A stretch of 25,150 nucleotides of DNA from Plakobranchus ocellatus (Eukaryota > Mollusca > Gastropoda > Plakobranchidae). The stretch lies in the NCBI GenBank assembly GCA_019648995.1, contig BLXT01000407.1:126538-151687 (forward strand), written 5' to 3'. Shown piece after piece: positions 1 through 10,606 of the stretch. How positions within the stretch are numbered: the first letter of the stretch is position 1; the number at the start of each line of letters is the position of its first letter. Under the pieces are notes generated by a model. The model was not told the DNA's origin, ran no database searches, and worked only from the letters and a program-made list of their open reading frames with translations. Position numbers and translations under genes: made by a program.

Positions 1-3000
1 CTACTATCACCATCTTGAAATTCTTACGCAGTTTTTTTTATTTCAATGAAACAAGAACAAACTTCAACAGTCTTGGGTTTTTTGGACCAAACTATCTCCA
101 GATTCTTAAACATCTTTACTTCAAGCACTGCGGGCAAAGCAACCATTCATTGCTTTATCTGATAGCAAAAAAAAAAAAAAAAATTGTAAACTGTGTTGTG
201 GTACTTACAGGAAAAAAAAAAACAATGATGATGCCAGGAAAAGTACAAGATTAATAGTTATAATGAACTAACAAACAAATTATATTATTTGAACATCATT
301 CTTAGCCCTCTCAGTCACAAAACACAAGATCTGATTTTACAGCATCATGGTACTGTGTAGAATGAAAATCAGGTCTTCAATTCAACCTTAATCCTCATTA
401 TTGAACATAAGGGTTGATGTTATTTGCAACGTCATAAAAGGCTTAAATGGCCATTTAAAAAAAAATAAAATGGAGAATGTGAAAGTTTGGGGACCTTTAA
501 TAATCAAAATCTTAAATATAAAACACACACACTGCAATAAGAAAATGGCAATAAGTAAGGAATTATTATGTGATAAACTGTTTGACTAAATATTTTCACA
601 GGATACAAATGTATAAATCATTGTGTGAAACAAAAAATTTCCAGAACACAAAAGATTCAAGTTCAAATCAGGTAGCACTTCTAAAATCCACAGAAAGGAC
701 AAAACCTATGATCTCTTTTAGACAAAATCATAATGAAAAGCTGCATGATCTGTTGATTATTTATACTTTTTTCTGTTTTCGTGAATGTAAAACAAAGATA
801 AATTCAGGAGAACAGCAAGTGGTTGTTACAATTTAATACTATCAAGCTACAAAATCAATGATGATAAACATTTGGAAGATTTATTTTCAATAGATTGATA
901 TGCCTAAAATTATTTTCCATGAGCTTTGCAGTATTTAAAAAAAAAAAAATGCAGAGATCTCAATTTTGTACTCATATAAAAGTGTTTTTACTTTTTAAGA
1001 AAGGTATTTTCAAAAGGGAAAAAGGCCTTCTCTCTAAATTGTTAATTGCATCGTCATATTTATTAGGCCTAGTCTTAAGTTATATAAATATATATACTTT
1101 TTGCATCTAGTTTATTGTACTTGCAAGTGAGTTTAGACAGATAATCAATCTCACTTTTGAAACCAAAGCTATCTGTTCATAGCTAAGTCACAACCTAAAA
1201 TGGTTCACTATTTGACCATTTCACAGATATCTACTATTTTGATTGAAAGATACAAATTATGGCATACACACAAACAGAGCATCATAAACCCTCAAAACTG
1301 GACAGTAATATTTCGCTGATCAAAGTATAAAATAATTTATTTTCCTTGTCAATGGTGAAACATTTATTTAAGCCAGAAGAACAAGAATACTGGTAACTAA
1401 AAAAAATAGAAGAAAAAAAGACAATACACTGGAACATACAAAAATGACCCAAGCAAATCAGAGAAAAATGCTTTAATATTATCATTCAGATTACAATACA
1501 TTCAACATTAGAGCAGTAACATCAAATTTCACGTGTTAAATATCACAGACCGCTCTGAGGAAAAAGGGACTTGGGAAGAAGTGGGTGGTTGAGGGAGGTG
1601 TTATTTAATTGCTAAATTTGCAGCAGCAAAGATTGTGTGATTGACAAAAAAAGATAAATGATGATGATGGCGGTGCCATGATGTGATGGTCATTACTAAG
1701 ATGAGAGTTAATGTAGTTGTGGTAGTATTCTTCAAGCTGGCACATTTAAATGTGATAGTAGTAAGTTCCATGGTTGCAAAATATGGTTACAGACAAACTG
1801 AAGAAAAATTTGATTTGTTATCGGACAGAAACGGGTCTTGAGAGTAATATTGACAGCTTTTTGATGAAAGGAAAGATATAAGAACTAAGTATACGACAAT
1901 AGCCATGTTTAGATGTAGTTAAAACATCACTATATGGATAAACTGGTGATTAACATTGTCTAGAACTGTCAAATACGAAAACTAATAAAATTGTATTTTT
2001 AATGATTACAAAAATTCCATTGTAGAGAATGGAACCATGATTGGTACAACTCAAAAAGAAGAGAAAATAATCTAGATTTTCTGAAGATCACACTGGTAAA
2101 CTCTTTCATCATAGCCAAATGAAATGCACAGAGTAACATGCTTAATTTTATGTTCCCTAGGTTTCTTTTTATACTTCTGCGGAGTATAACACTCTTCAGA
2201 GTTAGAAATATACACAAAAACTATCAATTTCAAAGAGAGAAAACAAATGCAATATTTTGTCATGTTCTTAAACTACAGGAGACTGCATATGTATTCTTTT
2301 CAATTATATCCGAAGCAAATTGTTTAACTTCTTTTTTTTTTCTGTAAATTTCAATTGTATAATTGTACCCTTTTTTAAAAAAGTCAGACCCCAGATATTT
2401 GTTTCCTTTGGTTTATCTGATAGATGTAAAAAAATATATATATAAAAATGCAGCATGTAATGTCCATTACATGTGTAATAACTTTTTTAGCGGATTTGGA
2501 ACACAAATTGGTATTTCATAAATGAAATAACTGGGATTTCTTCCTCTATTTTTTTTTTTAAAGTCAAAATTATGAATCCTGATGTCTCAGACTTTATACC
2601 TCCAAGATAAAAAACCCTCACAGCCGATAAAATTCTGTTCTTTAGCTTTTCATTTACTCTTGTTTACCTTAATGTTTCCATAAAAAAAAATTAAATAGTG
2701 AAGAAATTATTTTGATGGAAAAATAGTTTGATAATAAGTTTGTTAAAACTGTGACGGACTCGGAAAGGACTGGAAACATGCACTGGAAAATAACATATAA
2801 TGTAAAAAAAAAAAAAAGCAAGTAAAGCAAATCACATTACGTCATACAATTCAATCTACTAAAAAGGATTCTCCCCGTTGTGTTCAAATCACTCATTAGC
2901 TGTGAGAAAGAAAAAAACAAAAATTAATGGACAGCATGGCACTTGAACAAGATTTATAAATATATTATTCTCAATATTCAATTTTATCGTTAACAATTAC

Positions 3001-3550
3001 AAAAGTTAGTATTATGACAGAGGTGATATGAAGTACAGTGAAATTCTCCTTGATTTAACTTTAGGAATTCAAAAATTGTACAGAAACAAAAGGACATAAA
3101 TATAAACAGATGAGCTCATGAGAATGCATCTTATCTGGTCAAATGATATATGCAGCACAATTGCACGATTTTATATTAGTCAATTCACCACAGAGCCATA
3201 CACACAAGTAGATTAAGCTTGGTCACAACAGTATTGGACAATGTTATTTGCTAGCAGTTTTATAAAACAATTTTAACATTTTTTACTTCTTCTCATACTA
3301 TGAGCTAAAAGGAGCACATAAGAGAAAAAGAAATACAACGCAGTTTCACAAATTTTGCTCAAATTAGAGAAGAAAAACAAAGTTCAAAGTGAAATCAAGC
3401 TACACATAACCCATAAATTATGATAGAAACAATGGTTAAAATGGCTTTAATATTTGAAATGTTGCATGTCAATGTAAAAGCCTTAAACAAAAAAATGAAA
3501 ACAACCACTGCTTTCAGGATGTGTGTGCTCCAAGAACATTAGGCATGTGT
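1..3550. other. non-coding AT-rich flank, nothing recognised
   Basis: This is DNA downstream of the GT14 gene with many A and T runs. The open frames are short, low in complexity and unlike any protein family I know. Small palindromes are present but unremarkable. I see no RNA gene or transposon here. Confidence 0.6.
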
Positions 3551-3639
3551 ATACATAAATGGCAGGCATATCAAACCTCTGAAGTCCCTCTACACAAAGA
3601 AGACACTTCAGAGATTGGATACACCTGCCACTAACATAC
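3551..3639 (-). ncRNA. candidate microRNA-like hairpin
   Basis: The minus strand folds into a long hairpin. The 5' arm is 3639-3605, the loop 3604-3586 (19 nt) and the 3' arm 3585-3551. Of 35 stem positions, 33 pair. The only mismatches are C3617/U3573 and U3633/U3557. Seven pairs are G-U wobbles (3614/3576, 3622/3568, 3623/3567, 3631/3559, 3635/3555, 3636/3554, 3639/3551). On the plus strand all seven become A/C mismatches, so the structure favours minus-strand RNA. Stem length and loop size fit an animal primary microRNA. Expected products would lie near 3630-3605 and 3585-3561. I do not recognise either arm as a known family. A UUUGAUAU stretch recalls miR-190, but the seed is different. 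I saw no CNNC motif in the 3' flank. The alternative is the remnant of a short inverted-repeat element. Confidence 0.45.
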
Positions 3640-5753
3640 TTCACAACTATATACACACACAAATACATGTACAAATGCAACACAAAACTCAAGCGATGCT
3701 TGTCAACTAGAATTTCATTCACAATCAACCAATTTTGAGTTGTCAGTTTCCGGTCATTTGACATCAAGTAAAAGAAAATAATATGTTAAAAACAAAAGAA
3801 AAAAGAAAACAAAACAAGATTTACTTTCATACTAATTTCTACTGCAATTAGGTAAAGCCCAAACATGTTACGAAGATTAACATAAGTTATCAAAGGAAAC
3901 TCCACTTACTTTATGGCAATGAGTGTTGAAGATTGGCTAATTCACTAATGAAATCTTGGCTAATACTGAAATGGGTTTAAAAAAAGTCATAGTAACATAA
4001 TAATATGAGTCAGCTTGATATTACATCATTTTAGGTTCCCATCAAATGTGATTTTCTATAAGTATATCAAATGTTCCTTTCCCTCTCCCCCAAAAATTAT
4101 TTTCCATAGATTTATAACTTCCTATTTTTTAATTTGTGAGACTAATGAGAAATGTAGAACTTTCACTTTCAACAGAGTAGAAAAAAAAAATTTCATTTTC
4201 TTTTATGTTTCGGCTTTCCATGTAAGTAGAGCTTGTTCAAAAATTTTTTAAATGTTTTCTTTTCATAAGAGATGTAAGAACCAAAAAAATTTCATACCTT
4301 TATATCAATATGTATTGAATACACATTTGCCTCCAAAAGCAAAAATACAAAAAGGAAAAACACTTGTGAGCAACTCAAAAGAAAATTCAGTTAAACATGG
4401 AATGTAATTGGCAATATCAAGATAAAACATGATAGAGAATGCAATGTGCATTCATTTGCTGATATCTCAGTTTCTACTCATTGTGGCTATCAGACATAAA
4501 AAAGATGTGAAAATTGTGTTGGATGCTTGTTCTGGTGCACAATTCCTTCACTTGTAGTTAGAACATAATTGATCATTTAATTTTCATAAACATTTTCGGT
4601 TGACCTAACTCATTTTATATTAAATAGATACAGCTAACACATCTCTTCACTCCTTGCAGGTCCTCTCTCCACATTCTAACATTTTTTTAAAACCAAAATG
4701 AACCCCAATACACAATAAGCTACAAACAAATTTCAGCATGAGATGGATTATACGACTGAAGTTAAATCAAATCTAAGGACTAAACTCGGTCACATTGCAG
4801 ATTGCATTTTCAGTAAGAAATAATGCTCATAAATTCATGCTAAGCTAATCACATTATGAACGTTAAGTTTTTGGTCCATAGATAAAATAAAATTGCAAAG
4901 ACTATTGTTTTCACAATTCTAAAGCCCAGTAAAATAAAATTTATACATTTGATTGGATCATAAATCTTTTAATGCATATCAGGGCAAATTTACAGAAACT
5001 ATTAAGTCATAAGCATTAATTATTTTGTTCTTTTCTCCTCCAATCTTGAATGACTTTAGGACAATTTTATCTAAAATGAAATAGCTGCTGTGACGTCATA
5101 GCCTGTCCACTTTTGATTGTTAACTCTCAATGCAATAATAACAATGAAACATGATTTGAGATGAATAAACTGTGGCTGCTTCCGTTAAAAATAGAATGGT
5201 TCTTCCACTGAGATTTTTCAAATGCAGAAGGGCTGAAATTGAAACCAATGAGGGTGATATGAAATTTAAAACAGCTTGATAGCTTGTAAGGTTCGCTTTT
5301 CTTTTATCTTCATTTTCTTTTTTTTTTTTATATGAAATAAATGAAGTGCATTTTTCAATTTAGTTTTGAATTTCTTGTCCATTAGATTCATAATGTCATG
5401 GGTTCAGTCCAGTTTTCATGGCTAAGATGTTGTAAATACTACTTTCAATATTTATTTGTTGTCTGATGCATCCAATTTTCACCACTGCGCGAAGTCTAAA
5501 AAAAAACCATTGTAATTATTATTAGTATAATTATTGTTGTTGTTGTTGATTATGTTTTGTGTGCATGTGTGTGTTTAAAATATAAATTGTATGAATTGGT
5601 TTCAAGACATTTAAAATACTGCAAGAACTTGACATTTTGATTAGTCCTCTTACTTCTGCTTTTGTTGAACACACATATACTGTAAGCTTATAAATAATCT
5701 TAATGGTACCATGCTACAAAACTTCAATAACCAAAATCACTTGAGAATTTTAC
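3640..5753. other. non-coding AT-rich flank, nothing recognised
   Basis: No coding signal, splice-bounded exon or repeat array was recognised between the candidate hairpin and the inverted repeat that begins at 5754. Short A/T runs and a small (TTG)n tract near 5534-5549 are the only visible structure. Confidence 0.55.
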
Positions 5754-5828
5754 TTTAAGGGCCTGGATTCGGCAGACGATATAAAAATAGAACGTAATAG
5801 GCAGAGGGAGAATTCAGGCCCAGTTAAA
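5754..5828. repeat. imperfect inverted repeat (possible small MITE-like element)
   Basis: The left arm at 5759-5770 (GGGCCTGGATTC) is complementary to 5810-5821 (GAATTCAGGCCC), with 11 exact pairs of 12 and one G-T position. Five more outer pairs (5754-5758 with 5824-5828) follow after a two-base bulge. The central part is 39 bases long and contains GGCAGA twice. It could be a decayed inverted-repeat element or a structured RNA. No target-site duplication was identified. Confidence 0.45.
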
Positions 5829-6099
5829 TAAAATGAGGGATGATAAGACTGAGCCACAATGAAATACCTATAAATCTACAGAATGCATTATTTAGGATCT
5901 AGAAAAAATGAAAATATATATGAACTATCTACAGAAAGATGTCTAGTGGGTGCACAAGTTAAGGGGTCCTGTTATACATTTACCTGAGAGAACTATTGTA
6001 AGTACTAGATAGATAGCAGACTGTTTAAAAGCTCGCACTGATACAAGCAAAAAATATCATTTGATCATAGTACTAGGACACGAACATATAAAAAGAAAC

Positions 6100-6255
6100 G
6101 ATGAAAATCATTTTTTTTTTCACAAGTCATGACAAACACAAAAAAAGGACAGTTTTTTCTCATTCAATTAGTAAATGATGAAAATCATTTTTTTTTTTCA
6201 CAAGTCATGACAAACACAAAAAAAAGGACAGTTTTTTCTCATTCAATTAGTAAAT
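6100..6255. repeat. near-perfect tandem duplication, 77 and 79 bp
   Basis: The unit 6100-6176 is followed directly by its copy 6177-6255. The copies differ only by one extra T in the T-run and one extra A in the A-run. All other bases agree, so the duplication is recent. The unit begins GATGAAAATCA and ends CAATTAGTAAAT. Confidence 0.95.
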
Positions 6256-6494
6256 GGTGATAGAATTAAACTTTGGCTGACATAGGAAAGCAAAAAAAGA
6301 GAAGTAATGATATTGCTAACAATAAGGCTGATAAGAAATTATAAACATAACTGGCTACATAACGTCATGAAAGTACTAATAATCAAGATTGTCATGATGT
6401 CTACTAATGATGATCTGTGATTTACAAAACATCTCCCTAAAGTTAATAGGAGGGTTCTCAAAAATACTAGGAGCAATCAGGAACTCTTTGCTTC

Positions 6495-6498
<4 letters not shown>

Positions 6499-6529
<31 letters not shown>
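6499..6529. repeat. poly(A) tract, 31 bp
   Basis: An uninterrupted run of 31 A on the plus strand. It could be the tail of a retroposed sequence, but the DNA upstream shows no recognisable retroelement and I found no target duplication. Confidence 0.9.
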
Positions 6530-6530
<1 letters not shown>

Positions 6531-6802
6531 CAGAAGGAGCAATTCTCATCATGGTTCTCACAAAAGACATCTAGTAAAAAAAGTTATGATAAATCACACA
6601 AACAGCCTAGTCCTCAAAATTGCTTGACATAATGTTTTGATCAGTTACTGCATGCACTGAAAATCCACAAAGACAGAAAGCTAATGTCCTTTAATTTTTC
6701 ACGTTTTGCCTTCAACTTATAATTTTCAATGTGCATGAGGCCAACAAAACAAAGTGTAACAGCTTCAAACATACTTCAGTGGTTCCCTTCAGAAGCAAAG
6801 CT

Positions 6803-6848
6803 TGCAAAGCAATTACTAAACTACAGTTTAGTACACGGTTGCTTTGCA
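6803..6848. repeat. two-part inverted repeat (hairpin)
   Basis: The outer arms TGCAAAGCAA (6803-6812) and TTGCTTTGCA (6839-6848) are perfectly complementary. The inner arms ACTAAACT (6815-6822) and AGTTTAGT (6825-6832) are also perfect. A four-base asymmetric bulge (6833-6836) and two T/G pairs separate the two stems. At 46 bases it is short for a microRNA precursor. The role is unknown. Confidence 0.6.
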
Positions 6849-9800
6849 TTATTTCAAAATTCTTATTTCTATCAGTATCAGACAGACAATTGTGCACCAT
6901 GAGCTTGTAGCATTATAAAACAGGAGCATTCATAAGTTTTGCTTTTGTTTGATCGAGGCACTCACCACGTATTGCCTTGTTGTACATGTCTTGGATCCTT
7001 ATCTTTGCATGGACGGATACATTAGTATGAATATTTTATACCAAGTCACAGTCTATGGTCAGCAAAGTAGTGGCATGATTTTTGTATGGTATAGCATGAT
7101 GTCCTCTTAAGCAGGCAAAATTTTTATAGACTCTCTTTAACTCCCAAATACTTTGACAGAGAAAAAGAGGATTCTATTGCAAAATGCTAAAAGACAGGTA
7201 AACGCAAAAAGCTATAGAAAAAAAAAACAATCTCAAAGCATGTCCTTTTCTATTTTACTGTGGGGGTGGAAGCAAAAACTGTGAGCTATACTGTACTGAA
7301 AATTTGCGCCCCCACCTCGTGACTTTTTTTTTTCCTCTACGGAATTCTGTATCAATACAGAAGATCTCCCATCCCTGCTTTTGCCAAACGTTTTGTTAGT
7401 TGCTTTTTTTTTTTATTTCCCTGAAAGATCAAAAAAAAGAATCTCAATTTGAACTGACAGATTTTAATAAATAGCCAATAAAAAATCGTGTCAGATACAA
7501 AAAAAAAGAGTGAGGGAAAAACTCTAGATGCACAAAAATTTGCCAAGTAGAAATAAATGAGAGCAAGAAAACCATTCTATATGTTTTAATTTTTTCCTTC
7601 TTCAAAGAGCTTATTTCATGAAAAAAGAAAAATCTGCTAACCATTTTACTGCAGCACTTTTTTTCCATGCAGTTAGTCCAAATCTTGGATGTTTTCAGGT
7701 TAAAACTACCAATTTGTTTCAAAAGAAACAGGGGAGTACAATGAGCAAAGCATCAAAAAAAAAAAAAAAAAAAAAATTCAGTTGAGCTTCAAATTTGAGT
7801 GCAAACATTCAAATCATTTTGTTACAGCCAACTGGCTTTTTTTAAACTGGTCCACTTCATAACGTAGCATACATGAAGATCAATCAATGTCTTTTTGATT
7901 GTAGGGAAGAGTGGATACTGTATAAATGTATGATACTTTATTTAGATATGAACACTAGCATGCACACACACACACATATATATATACCTACCTTGCATTT
8001 GGATTGTGTAAAAAATATTAGAATAAAATCAAAGTTTAAATCTTCTCCATTTTTAAAGATTTTACAGAATGTAAGCCTTGTAGCCAAAAACAGATGATTG
8101 AATAACTCTTTAAGGAATTAAACAAACTGGAAAAAAAAAAACAGTCTTTTTTTTTTTAATCTGTCAATTTAACCTGAATATCAAGGATAAACTATTACAC
8201 TGCAAAAAATATGTTTGCAATTTTCTAAATATCAACTGAGAACACAATGAAAGAAAGAAAAAAAAACATGCATAAGGGCATGGGGTAAAAAACCAGCAGT
8301 AAGTTTTCCAGAGACCACAGACAATCAATTCTGGCTAAACAAGCAACAAAAAATTGTAGGAAATCATTTTGCAAATAGAAGGAACATGTCAGATTTTTTT
8401 TTTCTTTTATTTAATGCAATTGTAGTTATGTTGGGTAACATCCAGTTTTTGTGTGTTGTGTGCATGTGTTTTGGTAACAGAAGCGGCAGATGAACAAAAT
8501 TTCAAGTCTCAGCCTGAGAAAAACCACAAGACTGAACTTTTTCGTCAGGCCATTTATATAAGATTATACAACTATTGTGAAGAATAGCTAAAAAATGTGT
8601 GCATAATTAATGATGACAGAAAGGTAATCTTTCTCAAGAGACAGTACGCAAACTGTCTTCAGCTTACAAGCAAGTTGCTATCAAAGGGAGAACACCAAAA
8701 AAATGAGTCGATCAAAAATTTAACAAAAAAAAAAGGTGTTTGCTCTCCTGTGTATAGCATTATTGAAGCAAGCGTCATGTTGTTTGAGGTGTAATATTTT
8801 AAAAAATTCCACACATATACAAAATATGAACTAACAGAATTATTCAGGGAATCTCAACTGTCCTGGCAATGGATGTGAAATTCAACATTGCCAACACATC
8901 TAAATCCTGAACAGAAGATGATACATTTCATTAGATATTTATTGTATTGTGCACAAAACACAATATTGTAAAGAAATTGTTTACCATAGAGTTTTCAATG
9001 GGCTGTGTGCGCATCTCAACCAGTGATGGCAGGTGATTACACAAAAACACACCAAGTACACTATAAGCCATGTATCAAATAAATATCACAATCCAGGAAA
9101 TGGGTGCTGGAACATTGTCTCCTTTTCAATTGCATTCATTATTAGTTGTGCATGCAAGTCACAACCACAAACCTAGCATTCTTCCCACACATCTCCAGTC
9201 AGTCTTTATGCAATAGCTTTGGAATGATGACGCTTCACAAGCAGAATGTACTAGAACTTGTGTAATGGCAAAAGAGATATGCAGACAACTGTTCCAGTCA
9301 GCACACACACCATTTGTTCTCCTGTATTCTGCTCCTTTAAGTGCCGATAGTTACTTTCTCTTCTCATCAAGGATAGAGCTGAAGGCACGATTGTCTTGAG
9401 AATGGTAGAGGAATGACGAGTCGCACATGACGTAAAAAATTCACTTCAGGTTAACTTGAACAACCAAATTTGTTCAGTGGGAGGGAAAACTGGAAATCCA
9501 TTTTCTCTTCAAAGAGGAAAGATGAAGTTTGTTTAATCTAAAAAAAATCTAGCTGAACCAGATACAAAAAATGGCGAACTCTATCTATTTTTTTTTTTGC
9601 CTCTAATTCCTACATCACATTCTCTATCATAAACTACTTTAGGGAATGAAAAATGTTTTTTTTTTCAAACTTCCATTTCCAATTTTAATGCAGGCAAAAT
9701 ACTTAAAATGCCTTTTTCTATCAATTTTTTTCAACAAAAAAAAAAAAAGTTCCACTAATTTACAGGTAGTGACAATTTTTTTTGGAACAAGAGAAAATAA

Positions 9801-10120
9801 ATGCCTATGATGACAATAAATGTTCACTAGCACAACACCACTTGGTATTTCTACAGCGGTAAAGATTCAGGAGCATCCATTAGTTTTACCTCATAATTTG
9901 AGAGATGTTTTTCGGCACATGTTTTTTCCAGTCTTGCAGAAAATGTGCAGATTTTTTTATTGTTTCTTATGTTAAAGCTCACCTAACAGAACAATTGTGT
10001 ACTCAGTCTATCAGAGCAGTAAAAAATTTACTTGATAATAGTAGCTCAAAGTGAATGTGGGGTAGTGTTTCTCTGCCATGATTTCCATGATAAGGTATTC
10101 TAATAGAATAAAAGAAATTA
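6849..10120. other. non-coding flank downstream of the GT14 gene
   Basis: No protein-like frame or RNA gene was recognised. Part of it may be 3' UTR if the proximal polyadenylation signal is not used. It contains a 22-base A-run (7755-7776), a (CA)n/(TA)n tract (7963-7988) and several shorter homopolymers. Confidence 0.5.
7963..7988. repeat. (CA)n-(TA)n microsatellite
   Basis: A compound dinucleotide tract, CACACA followed by TATATA. Confidence 0.85.
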
Positions 10121-10126
10121 TTTATT
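10121..10126 (-). terminator. candidate polyadenylation signal of the GT14 gene
   Basis: On the minus strand this reads AATAAA, about 230 bases after the stop codon, and is the first such hexamer downstream. Further AATAAA hexamers lie at 9956-9961 and 8938-8943. In DNA this AT-rich the hexamer is common by chance, so the real 3' end is uncertain. Confidence 0.3.
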
Positions 10127-10353
10127 CTAGAGATCAAAACATAACAGCGAAAGATCCTCAGTTCAAAGGTGAAATGCTAATGAAAAACATCATGCATAAG
10201 CCAGGCAATGTACGGCTATCAATACATGACTTTCGTAAGTCCAGTTTCCATTTGTTAAAGTTTCTACAATTTGATACATCCTAAGCAGTTTGGGCCCCCA
10301 TCAGACATCCGGCATATACCGCAGAGCAATCATCAGGGCCTGTCTATGTAGGG

Positions 10354-10606
10354 TCAGTGGACTTGGTTGCGCACAATGTCCAATTCTGAGTACCATGATG
10401 TGTCTATAGACAGTTTGCCAGCATACTCAACCAATGTCATGTTGAAATGCCATTCTTCTAGACAATCCAGAGCCAGGTGCTGAAAGTCAAAGATGAATTT
10501 GTTGGCAAAAAGCTCCTTGCGGTCAGTTAACAGGGCCAGATCACGAACACCAAATACGCACACACGGCGCACTCGTTTCCCACCACATGGCCAATAAAAA
10601 GGATAT
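10354..10606 (-). CDS. GT14 gene, terminal coding exon 8
   Basis: Completes Arg403, encodes residues 404-486 and ends in a stop codon. It carries PFYWPCGG (Cys410), RRVCVFGVRDL (Cys419), ELFANKF and ALDCLEEW (Cys451). It continues about 35 residues past the last conserved cysteine, roughly 20 more than I recall for mammalian GCNT1. A second sequon (NMT) lies at Asn458. The acceptor ends TTCTTTGCAG. Confidence 0.94.

Noticed and set aside
1741-1754. 14-bp perfect palindrome CACATTTAAATGTG
   Set aside because: It is short, AT-rich and isolated, with no flanking structure.
2454-2473. Palindrome CATGTAATG-TC-CATTACATG
   Set aside because: The perfect 9-bp arms do not extend further; pairing stops after one more base. 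This is expected occasionally in AT-rich DNA.
3560-3630. Identity of the hairpin with miR-190
   Set aside because: Only a short UUUGAUAU stretch is shared. The seed and the position within the arm differ.
3483-3767. 94-codon minus-strand open frame covering the candidate hairpin
   Set aside because: It has no domain, no neighbours and no splice context. The stem pairing explains the sequence better than a protein would.
6499-6529. 31-base poly(A) as a tail of a retrocopy
   Set aside because: No gene-like or LINE/SINE-like sequence precedes it, and no target duplication was seen.
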